A stretch of 56,708 nucleotides of DNA from contig URBY01000003.1 in the NCBI GenBank assembly GCA_900546245.1, positions 1 through 56,708 of the forward strand, read 5' to 3'. Numbering within the stretch: position 1 is the first letter of the stretch; every line of letters begins with the position of its first letter. Origin of the DNA: an uncultured Mycoplasmatota bacterium. GTDB lineage: Bacteria > Bacillota_I > Bacilli_A > RF39 > UBA660. Below are positions 8,131 through 16,204 of this stretch, in pieces. The translations under genes were made by a program, and so were the position numbers. The notes under the pieces are model-generated. The model saw only the letters and a list, made by a program, of their open reading frames with translations, did not search any database and was not told where the DNA came from.

Positions 8131-9369
8131 TTATTTTAACTTATTTAAATCAACTATCCCAGATGAACTTTTAATATAATCTATAACTTTATTTTTTGCT
8201 ATTTTTCCTTGTAATAATCGTTCATATATAATCAGTAAAGTTTTACTATCTATGATTAGTGTGCTATTTTTAATAGCTAAGTCTATTTGCATTTGATTGA
8301 TATCATCACGCAATATTATATCTTTTGTACGTTCATAATTCATAATAAGTATTTTTTTTATTTGCTCTGTTGCACCTTCTTCTTGTAATTTATCAAGATA
8401 TTTTGAATAATGAACTTCCAATTGAGAGATATTTTCATATTTAACATTAGATGTTACACCCTTTATTTCACCAATATATGTAATACTATCTTTTTTAAAT
8501 AAGAAATCTTCTCTCTTTTCATCGTTAAAATCAGATAGTGAAATATCAAAAATATATTCTATTATTTCAAATACAACTTCAACTAAAGCAGCAGAATTAT
8601 TATATAAAATTGATTTATATCGTAAATTATCTTGCAATTTTTTATTAGATTGTTCAATTATATCTTTCTGTATTTTTATTTGTTCCTTAGCCTGTTGTAT
8701 ATTATTATTTTGAATATCATCATCATTAAAACTATACTTATAAAGCCACTCTGGGTATTCTACATCGTCATTTAATAACCCAATTCCACGAAGATAATTG
8801 TCTAATATGCTAGAATTTGTACTTTGAATAATATTTAATGAAGTCATAATGATATTTTCACTACTAATAGAAGTAATCTTTTCACTATCTTTTGAAATAG
8901 TTAGTTTTTCAAACTCATCGTTATCAAAATAAAAAGATGCTTTTATATATTCCGATTCGATGACTGTAGTACTATTTTCATAAACAATGTTAAATCCTTC
9001 AATTGGTATCAATTGAGAAAGTATTTTGCTAAAAGTAGGCAACATATCCTTCAATTGCAAATTATGAAATTCATTAAAATATTTCCAATGATAATTAAGA
9101 TTTTGAGGCAAACATATAATAATCTTGGATTTCTTACTATTGCTTATCATTTTCTTTATACTTGCAAAATCACTTGACATCTTACTATTTAATGATGGTT
9201 TGTCTTCTGTTGTTCCTTTATTAGTCCATATTTCTGTTGAAGACAAATCAATTACATTTATTTCATAATTATCCAATGCTTCAAGTTTGTTAAAATCTCT
9301 AATATCAATCTTAATATCATAATCGTTAAATTTACTTGGCTCATAAGTAACTAATTGAATTTTTTTCAC
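8131..9369 (-). CDS. Putative PD-(D/E)XK nuclease-domain protein
   Basis: A 412-residue protein in two parts. Residues 1-190 look like an alpha/beta domain with the Rossmann-like strand KIIICLPQNL near 82-91. A coiled coil (about 218-250) leads to a C-terminal domain with the restriction-nuclease-fold signature: helix Glu E264, then D288 (REDFLF), a beta hairpin, and E301-I-K303 (YIGEIKG), then a helix and ILIMNYER. This matches the E...D...ExK order of PD-(D/E)XK enzymes. It probably cuts nucleic acid, perhaps in defence, but the family is not named. It follows the BRO-N gene by 14 bases on the same strand, so the two are likely co-transcribed. It lies outside the element array. Confidence 0.6.
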   Translation of the reverse strand: MKKIQLVTYEPSKFNDYDIKIDIRDFNKLEALDNYEINVIDLSSTEIWTNKGTTEDKPSLNSKMSSDFASIKKMISNSKKSKIIICLPQNLNYHWKYFNEFHNLQLKDMLPTFSKILSQLIPIEGFNIVYENSTTVIESEYIKASFYFDNDEFEKLTISKDSEKITSISSENIIMTSLNIIQSTNSSILDNYLRGIGLLNDDVEYPEWLYKYSFNDDDIQNNNIQQAKEQIKIQKDIIEQSNKKLQDNLRYKSILYNNSAALVEVVFEIIEYIFDISLSDFNDEKREDFLFKKDSITYIGEIKGVTSNVKYENISQLEVHYSKYLDKLQEEGATEQIKKILIMNYERTKDIILRDDINQMQIDLAIKNSTLIIDSKTLLIIYERLLQGKIAKNKVIDYIKSSSGIVDLNKLK

Positions 9370-9383
9370 TTGTAATCACCTCT

Positions 9384-10235
9384 TTACTGCATTTCAATTT
9401 CTTTTTCATCTACATATTCGTAGTTTAATACATTATTACTAGTAACTACACTTTCACCAAGTTCATTTTCTAGATCTTTTCTTGCATTACCAGCAATTTT
9501 ACCACCACGCCTTGCTACTTCAATATTTTCATTTAATCCTTTAGGGTTTTTCTTCTTAGCAATTTCTCTTGTTGCTATTTCTCCTAAATCAGCTAATGCT
9601 ACTTCAACATCTGTCATATTATCTCTTAATGATTCTTTTCTAAGTCCTTTAAATGATTTATATTGTTTTGCAGTCATTCCAGACCATTCTTTATAAATTT
9701 CATTTGTTAGAATTGCATATTCTTTTGATTCAGTTATTCCGCCATCTTTCCATACATCAGTAAGTTGTTTTCTATCTTGAATACCCTTAATTCTTTTAGC
9801 AATCCATTTTTCATCAAAACCTTTGGATCTATATAAATCGATCGCTCTTTGTGCTGCTAGCGATGGATCAAATGTCTCATCTATTCTCTCACTGCCTAAT
9901 TTTGCTAGCCATTGTTTAATTGGCTCTGCATTCTTACTAGGAATTGATTCAATAATTCTAAACATTCCTTCAATATCAACTACATCAGTATTATAATATT
10001 TACCATCAGAAGATTTTAATTTCAGTTGGTTACAACTTGTAACCGACTCATTTCCTTCTTGTTTTAATCTATGTTTTAAAACTTTCCAATAATTTCTTGG
10101 GTTATCACTTTCTGAAACAACTCCAACTATATCAACAACACTTATAAAGTATTTTTCTTGTTCTTTGTCCCAAACAGTTCTAATTGTTTCATTGTTAAAT
10201 ATTTTATTTACTAAATGCATTTTATCTTGATTCAT
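9384..10235 (-). CDS. BRO-N domain protein (phage antirepressor / DinD-like)
   Basis: A 283-residue protein. The N-terminal BRO-N fold (about 12-110) is recognised by IRTVWDKEQEKYFISVVDIV, NPRNYWKVLKHRL and FRIIESIPSKNAEPIKQWLA. The C-terminal part (about 125-250) resembles the DinD-type extension with WIAKRIKGIQDRKQLTD and GMTAKQYKSFKGL. In the family such proteins occur as phage antirepressors, SOS-induced proteins and free-standing accessory genes. It is probably DNA-binding, but the target is unknown. It starts at an ATG with AGGAGG spacing and runs into the nuclease-like gene 14 bases downstream. It suggests that 8131-10235 came from a phage or mobile element. Confidence 0.8.
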   Translation of the reverse strand: MNQDKMHLVNKIFNNETIRTVWDKEQEKYFISVVDIVGVVSESDNPRNYWKVLKHRLKQEGNESVTSCNQLKLKSSDGKYYNTDVVDIEGMFRIIESIPSKNAEPIKQWLAKLGSERIDETFDPSLAAQRAIDLYRSKGFDEKWIAKRIKGIQDRKQLTDVWKDGGITESKEYAILTNEIYKEWSGMTAKQYKSFKGLRKESLRDNMTDVEVALADLGEIATREIAKKKNPKGLNENIEVARRGGKIAGNARKDLENELGESVVTSNNVLNYEYVDEKEIEMQ

Positions 10236-10255
10236 CGATTACCTCCTTGCTAAAT

Positions 10256-10615
10256 TTATTTTAATTTTACTTCATCAAAATTGATTAATTCACTTACTAC
10301 GTTTTCATTACTTATTTTTGTTTGTTTACCTTTATAAATAGTTAATTTATTATCTTTAATTTCACAATCTAATACTAAATAATAATCATTAGTTGTATAG
10401 GCAATCACTTTGTCATTATCAATTATCCTATATGACTTATTCATAGCAATATTTAAACCATAACTTGTTAAAAATGAAAATATCAACAGTATTAAATAAA
10501 AAGGTATTATTTTTAAAACGTTTGGCAAATTATTTGCTTCACATGTTTTGTTTCTTTCTTTTTTATCCATTTTAAAAAATATGTATGATATCACTATTTC
10601 GATTACTATTAGCAA
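10256..10615 (-). CDS. Small two-helix membrane protein, possibly truncated at its N-terminus
   Basis: A 119-residue product from a TTG at 10615. The frame is open further upstream to 10675 without an ATG (it reads ...VGASTSIKILSWQSIFNVVLL), so the original start may be lost at the junction with the mazG fragment. A helix at about 2-15, a charged loop and a second helix at about 33-53 are followed by a 65-residue soluble beta-rich tail (SYRIIDNDKVIAYTTNDYY). Family unknown. It lies on the same strand as, and immediately upstream of, the BRO-N gene. Confidence 0.45.
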   Translation of the reverse strand: MLIVIEIVISYIFFKMDKKERNKTCEANNLPNVLKIIPFYLILLIFSFLTSYGLNIAMNKSYRIIDNDKVIAYTTNDYYLVLDCEIKDNKLTIYKGKQTKISNENVVSELINFDEVKLK

Positions 10616-10695
10616 AACAACATTGAAAATAGATTGCCATGATAAGATTTTAATACTAGTTGAAGCACCAACAATTTATTTGACATTTGTATGCA

Positions 10696-10881
10696 TTAAT
10701 TTAATACATCTGCAAGTTCTTCTTTCACTTCATCTAAATCATATTCATTATTCCATTGAAAACACTCTAATAATTCCCCAGCTTCAATGCAAATACTTTT
10801 AGCTAAGTTTTCTGGAGAATGAAATTGACCCCAATCTCTTTCTTCATTAAATTTTTCAATCTTTTCTTGTAATTCTTCCAT
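10696..10881 (-). pseudogene. MazG-like pyrophosphohydrolase fragment
   Basis: The first 61 residues match small MazG-like nucleotide pyrophosphohydrolases: EERDWGQFHSPENLAKSI, then EAGELLECFQW and EVKEELADVLN, with the metal-binding ExxE/ExxD pattern. The frame stops at a TAA (10696-10698) where the family has Tyr (usually ADVLxYC), and the next codons read CIQMSNKL before similarity ends. The intact enzyme would be about 100 residues. It is therefore both interrupted and cut short, and probably inactive. The ATG at 10881 has an AGAGGTG site. Confidence 0.75.
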
Positions 10882-11074
10882 AAGATACACCTCTTAAATT
10901 TATATAATTATTATATCACAGATTTCGACAAATTTGGTAGGGCTTGGGACATTTTCCACATACGAATTTCGTACGGGAATACAAATTCAGTGCTAGCTAG
11001 ACAATACATCTACTCCTAAACCAATTAATTCACATTAAAAACTCTATCAGTTTCATCTGACAGAGTTCTGCTTT

Positions 11075-11374
11075 TCAATAATATTTCTTTAATATCATTG
11101 GATTATCTTTTACTATTTTTAAATTATATTTTATTTTTAATATCTTCTTTATAGATGGTATTAATTTATCAATATCACATCTTACATTAAATATATCTAT
11201 TGCTGAATTAATATGGTTATAAAGTGGTGCTTTAGAAAGTACTTTCTTGTAAAAATTATCTGCTAGGTAAAAGGCTACTACATCTGGTATTATAAATTCT
11301 TTTAGATAGTTATCATAATTAATACATACTGGTAAATATATTTTTTCAAATTCTTCATCTGTAATATCACACAT
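11075..11374 (-). CDS. Hypothetical protein paired with TnpV
   Basis: 99 residues, unrecognised, acidic in the N-terminal half and basic in the C-terminal half, with no membrane segment. Its start overlaps the end of the tnpV-like gene by eight bases, so it is translationally coupled to it and was probably carried on the same transposon. It is followed by a hairpin-like AACTCTATCAG/CTGACAGAGTT repeat at 11040-11065 that may serve as terminator. Confidence 0.5.
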   Translation of the reverse strand: MCDITDEEFEKIYLPVCINYDNYLKEFIIPDVVAFYLADNFYKKVLSKAPLYNHINSAIDIFNVRCDIDKLIPSIKKILKIKYNLKIVKDNPMILKKYY

Positions 11375-11717
11375 AGATATACTCCTTTAGAATTATTTCT
11401 TCTGCAATATTTTTAATATTATTCATTTTACTTTCCCAAAGCATTTGATTATTTTCTTTTAATTGTTCATTAATATTTTCCTTTTCAGCCAGTTCTATAA
11501 TTAATTTCTGCACCTTCTCCATAACAGTAGTATCTATATCATGAAGATATTCATTTAAAGTATCATTAACAAGTAAATCAAAATATAATCCGAGTTTGTA
11601 TTTCTTAATATATTCTAGTCTTAATAATCCATATTTTCCTATATTAAATCTTTCCTTATCTTCTAATTTTAAATTAGGTAATAAATAATCACCTTTTCTA
11701 GTGTAACTAATATTCAT
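11367..11717 (-). CDS. tnpV: TnpV-like transposon-encoded protein
   Basis: A 116-residue protein matching the TnpV family found on clostridial mobilisable transposons. It has the start YTRKGDYLLPNLKL, IGKYGLLRLEYIKKYK, a central LY..L...TLNEYLHDID stretch, and the C-terminal block LKENNQMLWESKMNNIKNIAEEII. Its function in transposition is not established. No serine recombinase or other transposon gene remains next to it, so it is a remnant of a separate mobile element left of the array. Length is normal for the family. Confidence 0.8.
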   Translation of the reverse strand: MNISYTRKGDYLLPNLKLEDKERFNIGKYGLLRLEYIKKYKLGLYFDLLVNDTLNEYLHDIDTTVMEKVQKLIIELAEKENINEQLKENNQMLWESKMNNIKNIAEEIILKEYIYV

Positions 11718-11920
11718 AACATTTCTCCATTTCTTATTATTTTTGGGCTTTAATTGTTATACTTAATATTTGTTACACAATGACTATCGCCACCTGCAGA
11801 AAGTGTATATTTTTTTAAAAACATGAGTGTAATCTTTTAATAAAAAATTGTTAAAATCAACACCTATCAATTATATTATATTCTTTATTTATATAAAACT
11901 TCAACCTCTTACAAAATGAA

Positions 11921-11949
11921 TAAAAAAATGCTAGATCTTTCGACCTAGC
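11921..11949 (-). terminator. Terminator beside core copy 1
   Basis: Minus strand GCTAGGTC-GAAA-GATCTAGC followed by ATTTTTTT, immediately after CCCCCTGAA. It ends the transcript of the helicase half gene. If the array arose by insertion into the small RNA at 41846-41940, this is the displaced original 3' end of that RNA. Confidence 0.7.
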
Positions 11950-11958
11950 TTCAGGGGG
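11950..11958 (+). repeat. Attachment core copy 1 (left end of array)
   Basis: TTCAGGGGG, directly repeated at 16054, 33227 and 41871 on the same strand. This G-rich 9-mer would be very rare by chance in so AT-rich a sequence. Confidence 0.75.
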
Positions 11959-12134
11959 AAATATTAATATCATTTCATAACAATTTATTAATTGATTAAA
12001 GTCTTACAAAATAAGGCTTTTTCTTTTATCAAAATTTATCAAAGTTTATTAAAATAACTCTATATTTAACATTTAGTATCTAGTTTTGGTATCTAGAAAA
12101 TTATAACAAATTATATTAATATAATTCTTATTTA

Positions 12135-13277
12135 TTATATATTAAAATTTAAACACTCATTTTCTTCAACTATTTTATACCCCAATTTCTCGTATGTCTT
12201 TTTTCTTTTCAAAAACATATTACGAGTTTTCGAAAAATTATCATCTATATAATCATAAATTAATATCTCTTTTTTGTTACTATCTTGCCTATGTAATCTT
12301 CCAGCATATTGTGTCACTCTAGTTTGACCTGAAATAGGCATTGTTAAAAATAATACATCAAGTTTTGAATCATCAAAACCCTCACCAATATATGATCCAG
12401 TAGCTACTATAATTTTATTCTCTTTATTTTCATTTATTTGATTATTTAATTCCATATAAATTTTAAGAACTTTTTTACCAATTCCACCATAATATTTAAA
12501 AATATTATTTGTATATTTTGATAATTTGTCATAAATATAATTCATTAATTCTAATCTTTCTGTTAAAACTAATATATTTTTTCCATTATCATATTCATTT
12601 TTAATATCTTTAATAATCTTTTCACTGCGTATAATATCTTTTGCTATCAAATCATTAATTTCATTTAATTCATAATTATCAATATTTTGATTTGCAAAAT
12701 TCAAATGACTTTTCTTCGCAATTACTTTCATCGGAATATTTAATTTTTTATTAAACTTTAAACTATCCACTTTATATCTAATATCACCACATTGCATCTT
12801 TATAATTGGCGTATGTCCATTTTCTCTTTCAGGTGTTGCTGATATTCCATATACATATTTAGCGTTTCCAGTGTTAATTGCTTGTTCAAAAGTATATGCT
12901 GCGGTATGATGACATTCATCAATTATAATCATTCCATAATTTTTAGCAATATCTAAAACATTTCCATTATTCCATAATGATTTGATACTCGCAACATCTA
13001 TAACATTAGTAATATTCTTTTTCTTACTACTTATCTCGCCAACTTCTTTTACATCTAAAAACTCTTTAATTCTATCTTTCCATTGATTTAATAGTTGAAT
13101 TTTATTTACTAATATTAGTGTATTAACTTTTCTTTCTTCTATAATTTTACAACCAATTACTGTTTTTCCAAATCCTGTCGGAGCACATAATATACCATTA
13201 TCAAATTTTAATAAATTATCTATTGCTATTTGTTGTTCTTCTCTTAAAGTACCATTAAATTTAACTTCTATTTTATT
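12135..13277 (-). pseudogene. Helicase half of a split TOTE-type primase-helicase
   Basis: A superfamily 2 helicase reading frame in line with the primase gene upstream and separated from it only by the TGA at 13278-13280. It reads VKFNGTLREEQQIAIDNLL, Walker A APTGFGKT, DECHH (Walker B), GISATPER, and motif VI QYAGRLHR near the end. The first in-frame ATG is at 12932, after the Walker A motif, so translation from there would lack the ATP site. TOTE conflict proteins join an archaeo-eukaryotic primase to such a helicase in one chain. The nonsense codon therefore probably inactivates the helicase unless UGA is read through. A single-base change from GGA (Gly) would explain it. Confidence 0.75.
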
Positions 13278-14504
13278 TCAAACAAATCTCTCATCTTTAC
13301 TAATAATTTCAATGTTATTAACATTACATAAACTTTCTAAATAATCATATGTTCCTCTTGGCAATTTTAAATATTTTTCATCTTCTTTACTACAATCAAT
13401 TACCATAGGAACATTATATACTGACATTCTTAATTTTTGTTTTTTATAAAATTCAGGATTAGCAAAAGTAGCAAGTCTTCTAAAGCTATTTTTGACTACT
13501 CCATCAAGATTAGCTTTATCAATATATACCATATCCTTTAAAATTACTTTAATACTTTTAGGATAATCTATATTATTTTTACTCTTTACTTTTACTTCAT
13601 TTTTCATATCAATTATTTCATGGCTGATATCAATAGTTTCATTAGACAATTTTTTTATTTTTTCATAAACCTCTGTTTCAGTTAATTTATGTACAGAACT
13701 TAAATATTGTATTTGATTTTTTATTAAAACAAAATTTCTATCAACAAATAATGTATTTCCATATTTAGATGGTTCATTTTGAAATGGTAATGCTATTAAA
13801 TTACCATATCCACCTTTTGGTAATGTATCTTGATTAGGAAACATCCTATCAAAAGATGTAATAGAAATATTTGATATTTCCATAGTTTTAGATAATAACA
13901 AACTACCTAATTTTCTTGCAGTTATCGCTTTTATATTAGTATCAAAAAACATCCATATATGTATTCCATTACCAGATCTACTACGTTCTATGGCAATAGG
14001 TACTTCATACTTATCGCAAACACTTACAAATGCTAGTACATCACTTTTTATATCTTTTTTTGAATCTTTATCATCAAAATCTAATGATAGAAAAAAACAA
14101 GTATCATTTTCTAAAAGAGGATAAATACCTATTGGATGATTTCCATACATATGCTTATAGATAGTATCTTTTGATATTGGTTTATTTTCCCTATATTGGC
14201 AAGTTTTACATTTTTTACCCATTGTTTTATTACATACACTTTTTTTCCATTCATTTGCACATGCAGGTATATAATATTTAATATTTGGATTATTTTTATC
14301 AATAGATAAATAAGGATATACATCATTTCTTCCTTTAAAATAATTCATAAATATTTTAACTGAATCTTCACGATTTGAAGTATCCATAGCTGAATTTGTT
14401 GTTATTTCATTAAGTTGTTTCTTTAATTTTTCTACTTCTAATTGTAATTTTCTTATTTCTAGTTCTTTTGCTTTTATTAAATTTAATATTTCACTATTAT
14501 TCAT
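13278..14504 (-). CDS. TOTE-type archaeo-eukaryotic primase-polymerase domain protein
   Basis: 408 residues from the ATG at 14504, which has a GAGG site; the TTG at 14519 lies within that site. The layout is an N-terminal coiled coil (about 1-40), a zinc-ribbon-like set of four Cys (PACANEWKKSVC...KKCKTC, about 80-102), and then a primase-polymerase core with LDFDD (about 141-145, the metal-binding DxD) and SGNGIHIW (about 177-184, the catalytic His motif). TOTE conflict systems are predicted to act against or for mobile DNA. The product stops at a TGA where family members continue into a helicase. It overlaps the end of the AbiEii-type gene and is likely co-transcribed with it. Confidence 0.78.
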   Translation of the reverse strand: MNNSEILNLIKAKELEIRKLQLEVEKLKKQLNEITTNSAMDTSNREDSVKIFMNYFKGRNDVYPYLSIDKNNPNIKYYIPACANEWKKSVCNKTMGKKCKTCQYRENKPISKDTIYKHMYGNHPIGIYPLLENDTCFFLSLDFDDKDSKKDIKSDVLAFVSVCDKYEVPIAIERSRSGNGIHIWMFFDTNIKAITARKLGSLLLSKTMEISNISITSFDRMFPNQDTLPKGGYGNLIALPFQNEPSKYGNTLFVDRNFVLIKNQIQYLSSVHKLTETEVYEKIKKLSNETIDISHEIIDMKNEVKVKSKNNIDYPKSIKVILKDMVYIDKANLDGVVKNSFRRLATFANPEFYKKQKLRMSVYNVPMVIDCSKEDEKYLKLPRGTYDYLESLCNVNNIEIISKDERFV

Positions 14505-14508
14505 AAAA

Positions 14509-15324
14509 TTATGCCTCAACTAGTTCTAATGAAGATATAAAGTCTAAAATTGAAATAATCGTATCATCTATAGATAATTCTAGCCAATTATTTTTTGCCG
14601 TATTAACCATGGATTTAAATCTCTTGTTTGATAATGTGAATTTTAAACTATTTTGTAACTCAGCTATATCATTTTCTTCAATTAATTCATTTTTAAAAAT
14701 TAATTTATCTAAATAAGTTAAAAAGCGGTACTTATCAAAATCACTTTTATTTATCAAATAATAAATATCAAAAATGTCTTTATATCTAGTTGATGTAATG
14801 CCAAATTTTAATAATGACTTTATTTTTTCTACACATATTTGTTCTTTTGAATTAGCAAGTAAAATAACATTATTAGAATGAGTCCCTAAATCAAAACATA
14901 ATTCATCTTGGTCTATATCGATATCTTTATGTACACCTATATCTAATTTGGTAGAAAATATATTACCAAAGTTATCAGATATTTCTATAAAAACTCTCTT
15001 ACCATCATAATCTTGATGATGAAGTCTTTTTATTGGTGAAGTAATTTTTATTTTAATATCTTTATCATTTAATTTTTCTATAAATGCTTCTATTGCAGAA
15101 TCATCTAAAGAATATCTTATAAAATCTATATCTAAATCTTGTGTTGCTCTTCTTATATCTTTAGAAATAGCCATCATTACAACTCCGCCCTTAATTGTTA
15201 CATTTTTATTTAAGCTAGAATTGCTTATTTGAGATAAAATAATATCTTGGCAAGTTTTCGAAATAGCATTTAAATTTGAATATCCACTCGCTAAATAATT
15301 ATTAAATATTGTACTTATATTCAT
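14509..15324 (-). CDS. AbiEii/AbiGii-type nucleotidyltransferase toxin
   Basis: A 271-residue nucleotidyltransferase-fold protein of the AbiEii/AbiGii family, the toxin of type IV toxin-antitoxin pairs that arrest the cell on phage attack. Visible are KGGVVM (45-50), the metal-binding DLDIDF (63-68), the LANSKEQICVEKIKSLLK helix (about 155-172) and the C-terminal RYKDIFDIYYL. The family transfers nucleotides to a cellular acceptor, reported as GTP-binding or tRNA in different members. It starts at 15324, overlapping the stop of the AbiEi-like gene, the usual antitoxin-first order. The next gene (primase) overlaps its end. Confidence 0.88.
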   Translation of the reverse strand: MNISTIFNNYLASGYSNLNAISKTCQDIILSQISNSSLNKNVTIKGGVVMMAISKDIRRATQDLDIDFIRYSLDDSAIEAFIEKLNDKDIKIKITSPIKRLHHQDYDGKRVFIEISDNFGNIFSTKLDIGVHKDIDIDQDELCFDLGTHSNNVILLANSKEQICVEKIKSLLKFGITSTRYKDIFDIYYLINKSDFDKYRFLTYLDKLIFKNELIEENDIAELQNSLKFTLSNKRFKSMVNTAKNNWLELSIDDTIISILDFISSLELVEA

Positions 15325-15866
15325 TAAAACACCTCTTTCATAATAACATCATACAAGTGATTTTCTATTGAAAAATTACTTATGTATTCAGCTATTTTTT
15401 TTGCATTAAGGGTATCTTTAATTTCTCTATAATTTTCAATTATCTCTTTATAATAATCGAAACCTATCGAATTTCTATTTCTTATTAATTCTATTAGCAT
15501 TCGTTCTTTGTCATAAATTTTAACTTCAACACCATTTATATTTAAAGTCGATTTCCCAATATCAAAAAACTTTTCTTGATAATATACAACTTTAATTCTA
15601 CTATCACTAATTTTAGTACTATCCCTTTTTAATGCAAGATATTCTTTTTCAGGAATAACATCTGTTAAATTATGATAATAAAATGCACTATCCATAGTAA
15701 ATATTGCATTAGGATATTTTTTTGATATTATTTCTAAATAATTCACATTCTTTTTATCACTGTAAATTCCTTTTTCAATTTTAAATATTTTTCCTTCTTC
15801 AATTAGTTTTTTTATTTTATAATTACTTTTATATTTTTTTATAAGTTCTTTATATAGTAATATCAT
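15324..15866 (-). CDS. AbiEi-type antitoxin / transcriptional regulator
   Basis: 180 residues. An N-terminal winged-helix segment (LIEEGKIFKIEKGIYS) is followed by the AbiEi-type domain (IFTMDSAFYYHNLTD, IYDKERMLIELIRNRN). AbiEi antitoxins neutralise the toxin without touching it and repress their operon by binding inverted repeats in the promoter; ACCACAA...TTGTGGT lies just upstream (15902-15926). The ATG at 15866 has an AGAGGTG site; the GTG at 15875 lies inside it. Translation is coupled to the toxin gene downstream. Confidence 0.82.
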   Translation of the reverse strand: MILLYKELIKKYKSNYKIKKLIEEGKIFKIEKGIYSDKKNVNYLEIISKKYPNAIFTMDSAFYYHNLTDVIPEKEYLALKRDSTKISDSRIKVVYYQEKFFDIGKSTLNINGVEVKIYDKERMLIELIRNRNSIGFDYYKEIIENYREIKDTLNAKKIAEYISNFSIENHLYDVIMKEVF

Positions 15867-15901
15867 TTTAATCACCTCTCGATATAATTTTAAACTATTT
15901 T

Positions 15902-15926
15902 ACCACAAAAATCAATCTATTGTGGT
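15902..15926. promoter_or_regulatory. Probable operator of the element 1 AbiE pair
   Basis: A perfect 7-bp inverted repeat ACCACAA-N11-TTGTGGT lies 36 bases upstream of the antitoxin start, where AbiEi-type repressors are known to bind. A T/A-rich -10-like sequence follows on the minus strand. Confidence 0.55.
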
Positions 15927-16029
15927 ATTTTAGTGAAAAGTGATAAATTTAGATACCAGAATTAATAAACTATATTAAACTTATACAAATTTATTTATGT
16001 TTATACTCTAATTATTTTAAATTCAAGCA

Positions 16030-16053
16030 AAAAAAATGAGAGCTTTTGCTCTC
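16030..16053 (-). terminator. Terminator beside core copy 2
   Basis: Minus strand GAGAGC-AAAA-GCTCTC followed by ATTTTTTTT, directly after CCCCCTGAA. It ends the transcript of the 315-residue-class gene (stop 16205). Confidence 0.75.
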
Positions 16054-16062
16054 TTCAGGGGG
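16054..16062 (+). repeat. Attachment core copy 2
   Basis: TTCAGGGGG at the boundary of elements 1 and 2. Confidence 0.75.
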
Positions 16063-16170
16063 TGATTAGGTTCCATATTGGTCAATATTTTAAAAAATGA
16101 TAAAACTCTTTATTTATAAGGGTTTATGTACATATCAGTTTATTTAAGTTTATTCGAATTTATGTGTTTT

Positions 16171-16201
16171 TAGGTACTTTAAGCACCTAATTACGTACCT
16201 A
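16171..16201. repeat. Left arm-type sites of element 2
   Basis: TAGGTAC (16171-16177) and GTACCTA (16195-16201) are copies in inverted orientation of the same heptamer, which recurs twice near the other end of element 2 (33149, 33161). I infer these are integrase arm-binding sites. Confidence 0.5.
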
Positions 16202-16204
16202 AAA

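Larger units (their letters stand above)
11718..12134. other. Intergenic stretch with left attachment region of element 1
   Basis: No convincing gene. It contains a terminator hairpin (11921-11949), the attachment core copy 1 (11950-11958) and about 150 bases of element end sequence that closely resemble 33227-33385, ending in GTATCTA repeats (12074-12096). The left part (11718-11920) holds nothing I can identify. Confidence 0.6.
11950..16062. mobile_element. Element 1: integrase-less relict integrative element
   Basis: Bounded by core copies TTCAGGGGG at 11950 and 16054. The left end resembles that of element 3 over about 150 bases and carries GTATCTA repeats (12074-12096); a single inverted copy TAGATACC is at 15950-15957 near the right end. 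It holds only an AbiE-type pair and a split TOTE-like gene. No integrase, relaxase or ATPase is present, so it could move only with help from a related integrase (a cis-mobilisable remnant). Confidence 0.65.
15927..16204. other. Junction of elements 1 and 2 (intergenic)
   Basis: No gene. It holds the inverted GTATCTA-type site (15950-15957), a terminator (16030-16053), core copy 2 (16054-16062) and the left end of element 2 with TAGGTAC (16171-16177) and GTACCTA (16195-16201). Confidence 0.6.

Noticed and set aside
13278..13280. UGA recoded as Trp or Gly in this organism
   Set aside because: TGG encodes Trp throughout intact genes (folA, nifJ, recG, priA), core genes show no internal in-frame TGA, and the other in-frame TGA (in 7809-8096) is in sequence with further stops. 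A nonsense mutation is simpler.
13278..14519. TTG at 14519 as the primase start
   Set aside because: The TTG overlaps the GAGG ribosome site that is correctly spaced for the ATG at 14504.
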